DNA of 47,944 nt, taken from Saccoglossus kowalevskii (taxonomy: Eukaryota > Hemichordata > Enteropneusta > Harrimaniidae). Positions 38,658 to 47,516 of this stretch are shown here, in pieces. The DNA lies in contig NW_003135352.1 of NCBI RefSeq assembly GCF_000003605.2, forward strand, positions 449,486 to 497,429. Direction: 5' to 3'. Each line of letters opens with the position of its first letter. The first letter of the stretch is position 1. Below the pieces are notes generated by a model that had not been told where the DNA came from, made no database searches, and saw only the letters and a list, made by a program, of their open reading frames with translations. Both the position numbers and the translations under genes were made by a program.

Positions 38658-40196
38658 ATCATCATTTTGTAATTTTTTTGTCATTCACAGTGTGGCTGTT
38701 CTCTCAACCGTGTAACCCTCCCTCCAGTGATATGCAAATTATGTAATTGTTGTACCACACCTCGGCTAATAAATCCGCCCATTGCGACAAATTTGAGATG
38801 TACGTGTTTTGCGGGTTGCCGTGGCAATACCACACTCAAATAATAATTTGATGACAGCTTATGAAATTGGTTCAAAAGAAAGCCAATTTTGGTCAATCTT
38901 GATTCATTTGTACACAGTCGAGTGATCACATTGTTATGGCAAGGTAAACGGAACACTTTCGTTTTAGCAAACCATCCCTCCCTTCTTGCCATTTGCGTGA
39001 ATATGCCAGATTTTAATAGTTAATGACGTCTGAAAATCATGGAAAAATTACTTAATCAAGCATACAAAAACATAGAAACTCTCCTCATTGAGGAAAAAAA
39101 TAATAGCCACATATTTTAATCAAATCCAGAGCTATCCAGAGCTGTTTAAATTTCCTATTCACAAAGTGTTTTTTTTTTTTTACCTGTAATTTGTATTGTC
39201 AACTGTTTTGTATTCTCAACGCAGAAAAAAAACCAGGAACTTGGTTTTCAAAAAATGTACTTATCGCGTTCCTCCCACTTTAAAAAAGTTTTTATATGAA
39301 TAATCATTGTGTGGATCAATTAAATGGTTGTTCGGTTATCAAGTGATTAAAAACACTTTATAATAATGAGATGCAATTTCATCGGGTACTTTTAAGTAGA
39401 ATGCTTGGTTCTCAATTGAGATGCGAATAGAATTGGAACTTTGAACTAAATTAACGCAGAAGTGGTTTTCTAAATTTACTTGATTTTAAAATATATTTGC
39501 CTATCATGGGAAAATGCATTCGCAGTAACTGGTAGTTGAATATATAAATTGATTACAGATTTACTTCTTAATAACAAGTTTAATAACTACTGAAACTGAA
39601 TTTATCTTCGCCTAAAACTTTGCATTATTTCAAAATTGTTGGAGAAGAAGTCATAGGGAAGAGTCATTTTCTTTGATCTACCACACTAGAGGGCGTACTT
39701 TACAATGACATCACCACAGCGACTAGACTAGATAGACACTAAAGTGAGTCCCACCCTAAAGTATCAAAACACCAGCATACCAACGGATGCTAGTTAAACA
39801 AGCTAGGATAACTTGTTTATTTCACTTAGCTCTTTGATGACCCTGTGTGTGGATAATTTGAGATGTCTTTCCCGTTTATTAGACATATTCTTTAACTAAA
39901 TAAAGACTAATGGTTTGTAGACCACCGGGAGGATGCTGGCCACCATGATAAAGTTTATCATTCTTTCTGTGTCTACAGACTATCTATGTCTGTGTGATGA
40001 TGGCAAGCGACGGGCTGTTCACTGCTATGTATCCCTTAGCTAGTACTCAAACATGAGATATTTTCATGATGGTCTCTCGGTTTATGTATCAGCGAAACAC
40101 TCATGATTAACAGAAGTGAAATATTCAATACATTTCATACCTTACCTTTGTTTTTTGTAAGAAAAGAAGGTTTTCTAGTTTATTTGTAAATCACTG

Positions 40197-40209
40197 CCCC
40201 CCCCCCCCC
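40197..40209. repeat. Poly-C run (13)
   Basis: Thirteen consecutive C on this strand; length may be inexact in the assembly. Confidence 0.9.
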
Positions 40210-41346
40210 GAGGTGTTGGAAATTGTTTCTCTAAACCAGCACATTCTTTATGCAAATGATTAGGCATGTTTACCTGGAGGGCTTGTGGAGTCCATAGTGA
40301 CATGTCTAACATCCTTGGTATTTGCGTCTTCCTTTCAAGGTTGATTACAATTTTACAGCTGTATTGTGTCTTGTGAAAAAGGATAAATTTGTTCCCAAAT
40401 GTTTTTTTTAGTGTCTTCATTTGAAAATAAAAACTATCCCGAATCGGAAATTAGAAATTTGGTTCTCTCTTCAATTTTAGTGAAATGAAATTTTTAAGAA
40501 GCAGCCATGTCTTGTGTAGAGTAAGTTTTTTTTTTCTGAGATGGAATGATGAGTTCAGAGAGGTCATACAGACTTTACAGCGTCAATATTGACTCAGAAC
40601 TGAGATGTTACCAACAATGTGATGAATCGGTGCAGAAGTTCACATTGTTTGTCCAAGAACACAGATTCACTTGTCCTGTTTAAAAATATAGGTGGGGAGG
40701 CTGTGACAGAGAGAAAAAGAAGAAGGGACAATGAGTTCTGGTTCTTACAGACAACCGAAGGGAGAACTTTCGGCATTTGACTGATGTCATACAAACGGGC
40801 AAATAAACACGTTTAGACAAACATGGTCAGACCTTTTATCATTTCCCTCCAACCAATTGCATCTATTGAGAATTTTTCTCTGGAGGCATCCGCTGTCCAT
40901 TTTTGTCGTTCTCAAAAGTTTGCTGGCTTGTCCTACGGTTTGGTCTTAATCACTCGATTCAGGTAGAAAAAATCTTTATAATCCCTAAGATTATCTGCCA
41001 GAAGGATTTTTTTTCGTGTTTATTCTCTCGTTTCCTAATTCCAATGCAAGTTCCGCTCTGGCATGTTATATCATGAAAATAGCAGGCAAGCCGTGAGACA
41101 GAGTTTTTGATTGGACAGCATTTGTCGTCAGCTACTACTCTAGCTATGAGGTCCACTTACTTCTTTAAATGCAGCTTTTTTTCCCCTCTGCAGCAGTAGT
41201 TCTATACCCATGGTAGATTACCTTGTAAGTGAGTTATCATACGACTGTTTCTTTTGTGAAATCCTATCTAGCCAACTCATTGCAAAACAAAAACGTATTT
41301 GTGCGTGACAAATTGTAATATTTTGCGTTTTTATTTTGTCTTTCAG

Positions 41347-41481
41347 ATTGTGGATGAATTTGGTAAAGTGAAGTGCTGGATTGACGCTAGCGAGCCGGGT
41401 ACCGGTAACTGGATGAAGTACGTGCGAAGTGCGCCAGTGTTAGAAGAACAAAACATGATAGCGGTACAGATAAACGAACAG
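41347..41481 (+). CDS. Mecom: PRDM3/16 exon encoding the middle of the PR/SET domain
   Basis: This internal exon of 45 complete codons (phase 0 at both ends) is flanked by a strong pyrimidine-rich acceptor (tgtctttcag) and the donor CAG|GTAAG. It begins IVDEFGKVKCWIDASEP and ends AVQINEQ, matching the PR-domain segment of vertebrate MECOM (MDS1-EVI1) and PRDM16 that contains the CIDAS, W-(L/M)-KY and QIN(D/E)Q blocks. The PR domain is a SET-type fold; in vertebrate PRDM3 and PRDM16 it is reported to support histone H3 lysine-9 monomethylation. The N-terminal half of the domain (the GAGLG(I/V)W and FGPY blocks) is not in this exon and I could not find it upstream, so it lies in an exon outside the window. 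Family and reading frame are very secure; methyltransferase activity is inferred from the family. Confidence 0.95.
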
Positions 41482-41885
41482 GTAAGAATCGATCTATGAA
41501 TTTAAGTTTAGGTAATTAAATTATTGTGTCATAGCATATTCATAAGTATGTTTGGAGTCTGTTGTCTGAGTTATTCTTTTTCATATTCTGCATATTGTTA
41601 ATATATGCAGATTATGAATATTAATTTCTTCTGTGGGCTCTTCTTTGTGTTAGTGGTGGGGGAAAGGGCTATAAGATTTTATATAATCAGGGTGAGTGTG
41701 GGGAGGAGGACCTGCTAGATATTAACAAACATCGATTTTGATAGATTTAAAAAAATAATTATTTTGCATTACATTATGTACGTGCTGGCTGGCTGTAAAA
41801 ACAAAAGTAAACACATATTTGAACGCTTGGTGGCACTATTCAATTTTTGAATGGAATATTCAAGAAGTATTTATTCTTGATTCAG
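41482..41885 (+). other. Intron between the two PR-domain exons
   Basis: 404-base AT-rich intron with clean GTAAGA and TTCAG ends, phase 0. It contains a G-rich stretch near 41651-41711 and no further coding signal or recognisable repeat. Confidence 0.9.
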
Positions 41886-41988
41886 GTACATTATAAAGTC
41901 TTAAAGTCCATTGAACCTGGAGAAGAACTGATGGTAATTAAAGACGCTGCGTTTCCTGACCAGGAAGGACTTCCTCTCCATATGATTG
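41886..41988 (+). CDS. Mecom: PRDM3/16 exon encoding the end of the PR domain
   Basis: This exon has acceptor ttgattcag, donor ATTG|GTGAGT, 34 complete codons and one base of a split codon. The translation includes VHYKVLKSIEPGEELMV, the conserved end of PR domains (IxPGEELLV in relatives), followed by a short linker to the first zinc finger. It joins the preceding exon in phase 0, with an intron of 404 bases. Two in-frame ATG codons occur here, at 41931 (in ELMVIKD) and 41982 (in HMIG). Vertebrate EVI1, the PR-less isoform, starts at a Met in the equivalent place, so a PR-less short form could in principle start here; this is inference only. The split glycine/glutamate codon is completed by the next exon to give EER. 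Confidence 0.94.
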
Positions 41989-42593
41989 GTGAGTACGCTA
42001 TAACAAAATAAAGAGAATTTTTATCAGAATGTGGTGGAAAAAATGTTTCTGTTCAATTTTCTTTTCAAAACTTGTATCCTAGTGGGATAGTTTATTACTA
42101 TTTTCGATGACATTAAAACGTGATAGCCACATCTATAGAGGGCGCACTTCTATTCAAAACTAAAATGTGGATATGGTGTAATGAGTATGCAGTCACTAAA
42201 AAAGTAATATTCATGTATTATTGATCAAAAACAAATTTTAAGATTCAGATTTTAAGATTCAGTGTCAGAGATAAACTCATACCCCAAAGGGAATGGGATA
42301 TTATACACATTGTGCACAATGGACGAAATCAACTTTTGTTTGCATGGATAGCCCAACTCATCATTTTAATTGATGCATTACTTTGAAACTGAGGCAGTCA
42401 GTGGTTGTGTTCTGTGTTTCGTTAACATTATTTGTGTCCAACGACAACTACCATTAAACGCCTAATTATGAACCCCCTCTCGAATCTTGTCTTGAGTGTT
42501 CGCAGTGTAAGCAATCACACCAATTATGCATTTTGAATAGGACATAGAATTAAAACTCATGTTTTTTTTTTGTTTTTTTTTTAAATCTTTTAG
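41989..42593 (+). other. Intron between PR domain and zinc finger 1
   Basis: 605-base intron with GTGAGT donor, T-rich acceptor with runs of 9 and more T, phase 1. A short direct repeat (aagattcagattttaagattcag, about 42240-42262) lies within it. No coding potential recognised. Confidence 0.9.
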
Positions 42594-42725
42594 AAGAGAG
42601 GCGATTTAAATGTGGAGAATGCGATGAGGTTTTCCGATCTAAAGTAGCGTTAAGACGGCATCAGAAATACGTCTGTAAAAATGACCAAGCGATCTTCAGT
42701 ACAATCAATGAAGATTTTAAACAAG
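42594..42725 (+). CDS. Mecom: PRDM3/16 exon encoding zinc finger 1 (C2HC type)
   Basis: The exon has a long T-rich acceptor (ttttaaatcttttag) and donor CAAG|GTAAGA. It encodes one finger, FKCGECDEVFRSKVALRRH followed by QKYVC, with spacing C-x2-C-x12-H-x4-C; the cysteines are at 42611 and 42620 and the final cysteine codon at 42674-42676. The last ligand is Cys rather than His, as in finger 1 of vertebrate EVI1. A linker follows (AIFSTINEDFKQ) that corresponds to the vertebrate segment between fingers 1 and 2. The exon starts with two bases of a split codon and ends with one base of another, so it reads straight into the last exon. In vertebrate EVI1 a second finger follows this linker; here it does not (see findings). 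Confidence 0.93.
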
Positions 42726-43141
42726 GTAAGAGAAAGAATTTAACCTTTCACCACCAGACATTCTCACCCATATTTGTCTGTACTTTTTCCTTCATTCTAC
42801 AATATTTCCGGAAATGAACCCAAATTTTGGAGCCAACAGACAAAATTTGAGTCAATTTTCAAATTTTAATCAGAAAAATCTTTAGAAGGAAAGTGCAGAC
42901 TATAAACAGAACTATTTTGTGAATTTTTGATGAAAACAGGGAACTAGTGGTGAAAAGTTTAAAAGCCATATTGATGGAATCTCTCAAAATTTAAGTAACA
43001 GTGACTCCCAAAATTGTTTTGGCCTTATTACATCTTTTAAATCATTCAAATAAAACTAAAACTATTCTTTATTTTTTATTTTTTCAAATAATAATAAACC
43101 AGTTCTGATTTACTAATATTGTTTATTTTTTTTCATTGCAG
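42726..43141 (+). other. Intron between zinc finger 1 and the terminal exon
   Basis: 416-base phase-1 intron, GTAAGA to TTGCAG. More than half of it (42740-42962) is a MITE-like element. The remainder is AT-rich and I see no zinc-finger codons in any frame. Confidence 0.9.
42740..42962. mobile_element. TTAA MITE copy inside a short intron of the PRDM gene
   Basis: TTAA, then CCTTTCACCACCAG at the left end and CTAGTGGTGAAAAG then TTAA at the right. Internal blocks gcagactataaacag and caacagacaaaatttgagtc match the other copies in opposite orientation to 6724-6966. It fills over half of the 416-base intron. Confidence 0.85.
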
Positions 43142-45947
43142 CTCGGGAAGATGAAGTTGCTTACTATGCCGAAAACACCGAGTCCACAGATGGCGAAAGT
43201 CTAAGCAGTGAACGAGAGTACAAATGTGATAGCTGTCCGAAGTCATTTAATTGGAAGTCGAATTTGATACGTCACCAGGTCACACATGATACTGAAAAAA
43301 GATTCAACTGCGAAAACTGTGATAAAATATTCACCGATCCCAGCAACCTTCAGCGACACATACGCACTCAGCACGTCGGTGCTCGATGCCATGCCTGTCC
43401 AGAGTGTGGAAAAACGTTTGCCACTTCTAGCGGTCTGAAACAGCACACGCACATCCATAGCAGTGTCAAGCCGTTCACATGTGAAGTATGTTACAAGTCG
43501 TACACTCAGTTCTCGAACCTATGTCGGCACAAGAGAATGCATGCTGACTGCCGCACTCAAATCAAATGTTCCGGCTGCAATCAAGTCTTTTCAACGGTCA
43601 CATCACTTAACAAACATCGTCGTTTCTGTACGGGTCACCAATTTTTGAGTAGTCCATTAGGGGTGGCCATCCCATTGCAGCCACATATACGTGGAAACCG
43701 CATGGTTTCAGGAATGGATAATGGAGGTGTTTCAAGTCCAGTCTCGCCACTAGCGTCAACTTTACGAGGCTCACAAGCTCACTTAGCTCTGATGAGAATG
43801 ATGCCGCCACATCAACAGGCATTGCTACAGAGTCAACTCCTGGCGTCCCATGCGAAAATGCAATTTCCTGTAAGTCCCGGGAATTGTGATGATGATTCTT
43901 CACTCAACAGCTATGACAGCGACTGTAAGGATTCAATTGGCGCCTACACAGCTGACGACTCCTGGATTAAACACTACACAGCCTCCACCGTTCAAGGAAC
44001 AAACACTCCACACACTGCCAGCAATGTTTCATCTCTCAAAGAGGAGAAAGGCAAAGATGAGAATCAGAAAGAAGAGGAGAAGAAAATCAAAACCGAGATC
44101 AGGGATGAGGTCAAAAATGGCAATGTCAGTGATGATTCAGAAGGGACTGATGTGTCAAATGTCAGCACCCCCACTGGGAGCGATCTAGAAAGCACATCAG
44201 GAAGTGACTGTGATAGCGAGAGTGAACGGGAGAATGGTGAAAAACAACAAAAGCAACCAAAACCTAGCCCCATGCCAGAAGAACGTGCTTCAAAGACTCC
44301 AGAGAAAGTGGAGAAGAAAGACGAGAAAACTAAAGAAAACAGTTCTCTTACATCACCAAAGGAGGGCCACAACAGCATTCAAGCAATGGCTTCCATTGCA
44401 GAGAAATATTTCGGCACTCCACCATCCACAACAGCTTTGATGGCAGCAGAGATGCATTCATTCCATAGCTATCCACCCCCACCGTTTCCAATCAAAGTGG
44501 AACAACCCTTCAGCATTCCAGAGTTCCACAGAAAGAATCATGGGACGGAACCCGAGTGTGCACCATTCGATCTATCACGCAAATCTATTCAACACTCTCC
44601 AGTGTCGAATTCCAGTCAAGAAACTGACCAACCACTGGATTTGAGTGTTCCAAATAAGAAGAAAGAACCGGTCATTCAGGACGAAAAATCTTCATCAAAG
44701 AAGACACACATTTATGGAGATTTGCCTAAAATGTCCCAAATGGCTGCAGCGCATGAACACTTTATGCGATTCGCTTTTCCTCGCCCAACACCATTTCCAA
44801 TGGATCCAATCTACCGTGTTGAGAAAAGAAAATATTCTCATGATTTCCCGATTCCATCAAAGTATATACGTATGGACTATCCTTATCTACCGCCACCACA
44901 GTTTGCACCAATGCGTAAGTTTGACCCGTACGGGCCACGAGGGTTGATTGAAATGCCCCCAGGACTGAACAAAATGGCGGGTAGTCCTCCCTCACATAAC
45001 ATGAAGACCATGATGTTCGAACACACCATTGACCGTTCAAAGGGTAAAGACAGATATACGTGTAAATTTTGTGGCAAGATATTCCCTCGATCCGCCAACT
45101 TAACACGGCATCTTCGTACACACACCGGGGAGCAGCCGTACAGCTGCAAATACTGTGATCGGTCATTCAGCATTTCGTCGAATCTTCAGCGTCATGTTCG
45201 TAACATTCATAATAAAGAGAAACCATTTAAGTGCCCAATGTGTGATCGTTGTTTCGGCCAGCAAACTAATCTTGATCGTCATTTGAAGAAACATGAAAAC
45301 GAGAAACAGGAGCTAATGGCAGCCCACGAACTGAACAGTAAAGACGAATCTTACTTTGAGCAAATCCATAATTTTATAGGTGAAGTTAACACCGATCCCA
45401 AAATCAAAGAAAGCCAAGCTCCAGGGAACTTTGAGCAAACTTTTCAATTATGGACCAAATCAGCAAAAGCCAGAAACGAGATAAAGATGATGAAAGCAAC
45501 GAGAAGCCCATCAAGAAAGAGGTGTGTGATAAAGAACACACTGAACAGAAGGCTGACAAAGACAGCGATGACAAATTTCCTGAAAAGAACCATAAAATCA
45601 ACGGTCATGCAGAATCAGAATCAGAATCGGAGGACATTGACATTGAAGATGATATCCCATCACCAAGCAACTACAAACTAACCAATGGGAAGAAGGAAAC
45701 TGACTCCATAGGTTCTGACGCAGACTCTGACCAACATTCCAACCCTGACCTTTTGAGGCCGCAAAACGGCATGGAGGACGTTGATTTACACCCAAGAGAT
45801 TACTACAGCAGTTCCATGGAATATTCAGATGCTGAAAATATGAAACGAGCAATTTTACAACGACGAAACAAGATAACGCCATATTCGTTAATGATGCTGC
45901 CCGATGAACAAGAGATCACCAAACGATTAAACAACAAAAGACATTAA
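43142..45947 (+). CDS. Mecom: PRDM3/16 terminal exon: zinc fingers, CtBP motifs, second finger cluster, acidic tail
   Basis: This 2.8-kb last exon follows an acceptor ending tttttcattgcag. In order it encodes five fingers (EYKCDSC...H, FNCENC...H, HACPEC...H, FTCEVC...H and a C2HC finger ending KHRRFC, about 43225-43629) and a long Ser/acidic middle. The middle contains [29 protein letters not shown] (44374-44415), PFDLS (44563-44577), PLDLS (44632-44646) and [15 protein letters not shown] (44782-44832 region). Three C2H2 fingers follow (45061-45294), then [13 protein letters not shown] and an acidic tail ending near [11 protein letters not shown]. All blocks match vertebrate MECOM/PRDM16 in order. 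The protein is a nuclear DNA-binding regulator; PLDLS-type motifs recruit the corepressor CtBP. The upstream frame is open to TAA at 45679, but the conserved tail lies in another frame ending at TAA 45945-45947. The exon therefore carries a frame change between about 45380 and 45480. Vertebrate orthologues split this region over many exons. Confidence 0.93.
43225..43629 (+). other. First zinc-finger cluster in terminal exon (equivalent to EVI1 fingers 3-7)
   Basis: Five tandem fingers are visible with intact ligands. Four are C2H2 and the last, C-SG-C...H-RRF-C, is C2HC. Short linkers ([29 protein letters not shown]) match those of EVI1/PRDM16. Together with finger 1 in the previous exon this makes six fingers, one fewer than the seven of vertebrate EVI1. 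In EVI1 this cluster binds GATA-like sequences; the near-identity of finger helices such as [11 protein letters not shown] and [11 protein letters not shown] suggests the same specificity. Confidence 0.93.
44563..44646 (+). other. Paired CtBP-binding motifs PFDLS and PLDLS
   Basis: In frame, PFDLS is encoded at 44563-44577 and PLDLS at 44632-44646. Vertebrate EVI1 carries the same pair (PFDLT and PLDLS) in the same order between its two finger clusters, where they recruit CtBP corepressors. A consensus SUMO motif (IKVE) lies just upstream around 44490-44501, where vertebrate EVI1 has a similar LKME, and two more such motifs (IKTE, IKKE) lie at about 44089-44100 and 45508-45519. CtBP recruitment is established for the family; SUMO use here is inferred. 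Confidence 0.9.
45061..45294 (+). other. Second zinc-finger cluster (three C2H2 fingers, EVI1 fingers 8-10)
   Basis: Three contiguous C2H2 fingers (first Cys codon 45061, last His codon 45292-45294) are joined by TGEQPY and NKEKPF linkers. Helices [16 protein letters not shown] and QQTNLDRH are essentially identical to the C-terminal finger domain of MECOM/PRDM16, which recognises ETS-like GATGAG sites in EVI1. This cluster is intact and upstream of the frame change. Confidence 0.95.
45380..45480 (+). other. Reading-frame change inside the terminal exon
   Basis: Upstream of this interval the protein reads in the frame of the fingers up to NFIGEVN. Downstream, the family-like acidic tail and the conserved C-terminal block read in a frame shifted by two positions. 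In the downstream frame an in-frame TGA just before 45436 shows that the switch cannot be much earlier unless sequence is spliced out. One base missing here (for example in the TTTT run at 45441-45444) or removal of a 56-nt intron 45380-45435 (GT...AG, TAG|GTGAAG to TTTGAG|CAAAC) would each restore one open frame; both give a total length divisible by three. I cannot decide between them from sequence alone. Confidence 0.8.
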
Positions 45948-46800
45948 TCAGTAATGAAATGGGTGAATAATTTCTTTCATATGGAGTACATTTTTTCTAA
46001 CTTTGCCATGGTAACCTGAGTTTATGTATACATCAGATATCTGGTGTAGATGTTGTTCACCATGATCTGCTGTCTGGATTAAAATGCGTTTTAATTACTG
46101 AATCCAATGAAATGTACTTAGCCTTAAATGATATTATTTTATCATATTTATTTAAAATTGAATTTTTATTCTTATCACAACAAATACTTGGTGTGCTGTG
46201 AATATTCATCTTATGAGGTTTAGTCCATTATTCAAAATAGTAGGGGTGGAAACCCATAATCTGGAGGGATGAAATTGTAATTTAGTTGAAGAGATGTAGG
46301 TGATATTAATAGTTCCTCTATCTTACTGTATACTTAATATGAAGTTAATATTAAGAAATGAATTTTCAAGATTTGTATGTGTTTTGTGAATAATTGGAAA
46401 TATGAAAAAACTTGTCCGATAGAAAATTCAGTTTTTTTTGAGTGAATTTAATTCAACTGTGATAATTATATAACACACGAATTCTGTGATAAATGAAGAT
46501 TTATTTGTATAGTGTTGTCAGGGAAACCTTTTCCAAAATTAGTTTCTTCCATTAGTGTATCTATCTATCTATGCAGAGACTGCATAAATCCCCTTGTTTT
46601 CCATGTACAATGGAATAGCCTTATTTTCTCTGCCAGTGGGTTGTTCCATTTTACTCAGGAATAGGGGTGGAAGGTTATCAGTTGTACTTATTTTGATTGG
46701 CTGCAATGTATTTATTGGTATATTTTGTCTGTATAGTAGCCAGCCCAGAGTACAAATATTGAATTGAGAAGGGGCGAATAAATGTGTATTTTTTTTGAGA
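45948..46800 (+). other. Putative 3' UTR with poly(A) signal at 46777
   Basis: Non-coding sequence follows the TAA at 45945-45947. A canonical AATAAA at 46777-46782 is followed at once by a GT/T-rich element (gtgtatttttttt), the expected arrangement for cleavage some 10-30 bases later. A weaker ATTAAA lies at 46078-46083. Which site is used is not known. No other gene is visible. Confidence 0.5.
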
Positions 46801-47180
46801 TTGTATAAAAAAGAGCTGAAGCTGTTTTTCCCATTTATGAAATATGTCACATGATATCCAAAATGGTATTATTAAAATTTGCATAATTTTAGTTATATAC
46901 TGTTAACAATAGAAATTATTGAAACAAAAAAAATTTTGTTGAGTGTGCCCAATAATTTAAATTGATTTTATGATAAGTCTGTACAGAATTAACATTACTG
47001 TGATTCAAATTTGCATATTTTGGCGTTTAATCGATAGTCTTGTTTTGAGCACATTCTGAATATTAAGTGTGTCATAAAAACCAAAGATTCTACCTAAACT
47101 TTATCCCAAATTTTAATTTCTTGTCCATTTTTCTGTGAAGTTTGAAAAAAAAAATTAAAAAAAAAAAAAGTTTATGATAA

Positions 47181-47357
47181 TTAACCCTTTCATTGGTAGG
47201 CCATACCAATAAGATTTCGGGTGGAAATTTTTTCTCCCAGATTATTTTCTGATTTGGAGGTTGATTTTGAAGTCAAAATTGTTAGATTTTGTTGTAAGTG
47301 TTTTATTCAAATCAGTCAGTATTTTTTTAGTCAGAGTGGTCAGAATGAAAGGGCTAA
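47181..47357. mobile_element. Second TTAA-type MITE, different interior
   Basis: TTAA then CCCTTTCATTGG at the left; AATGAAAGGG then CTAA at the right, 177 bases in all. The termini are inverted repeats and resemble those of the first family, but the interior (gtaggccataccaataag...) is unrelated. Confidence 0.7.
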
Positions 47358-47498
47358 TGAGATCAAACTATTCCAAGCGTAGCTTTACTTTTACAAATTG
47401 CAATATCTGTTAAGTGACTAGCCATATGCAAAGGTTTTATGAGACAAACTATATGATTGGCTGTGGCATATTATGGTAATGACCTATCATATGCAAAT

Positions 47499-47516
47499 TA
47501 TATATATATATATATA
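47499..47516. repeat. (TA)n microsatellite
   Basis: About nine TA units between an octamer sequence and a CCAAT box. Confidence 0.9.

Larger units (their letters stand above)
31601..41346. other. Long non-coding stretch up to the first visible exon
   Basis: Presumed intron leading to the exon at 41347. Contains MITE copies, the pentanucleotide array, two poly-C runs, one X-box and a balanced, repeat-free tract at about 37690-38120 and 38690-39000. A consensus-like donor (GAAG|GTAAGC) near 34546 has no identifiable exon before it. Confidence 0.7.

Noticed and set aside
38681-38992. 103-codon open frame on the minus strand
   Set aside because: No domain recognised; treated as a possible conserved non-coding tract instead.
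42726-43141. Hidden exon for the missing second zinc finger
   Set aside because: All frames of the intron lack a C-x2-C...H pattern, and most of the intron is the MITE.
44762-45166. 134-codon minus-strand frame and other frames inside the terminal exon
   Set aside because: Antisense or out-of-frame shadows of the zinc-finger coding sequence.
45436-45450. Programmed -1 ribosomal frameshift as explanation of the frame change
   Set aside because: CAA ACT TTT CAA does not fit the X XXY YYZ slippery pattern and I see no obvious downstream structure; a missing base or mini-intron is simpler.
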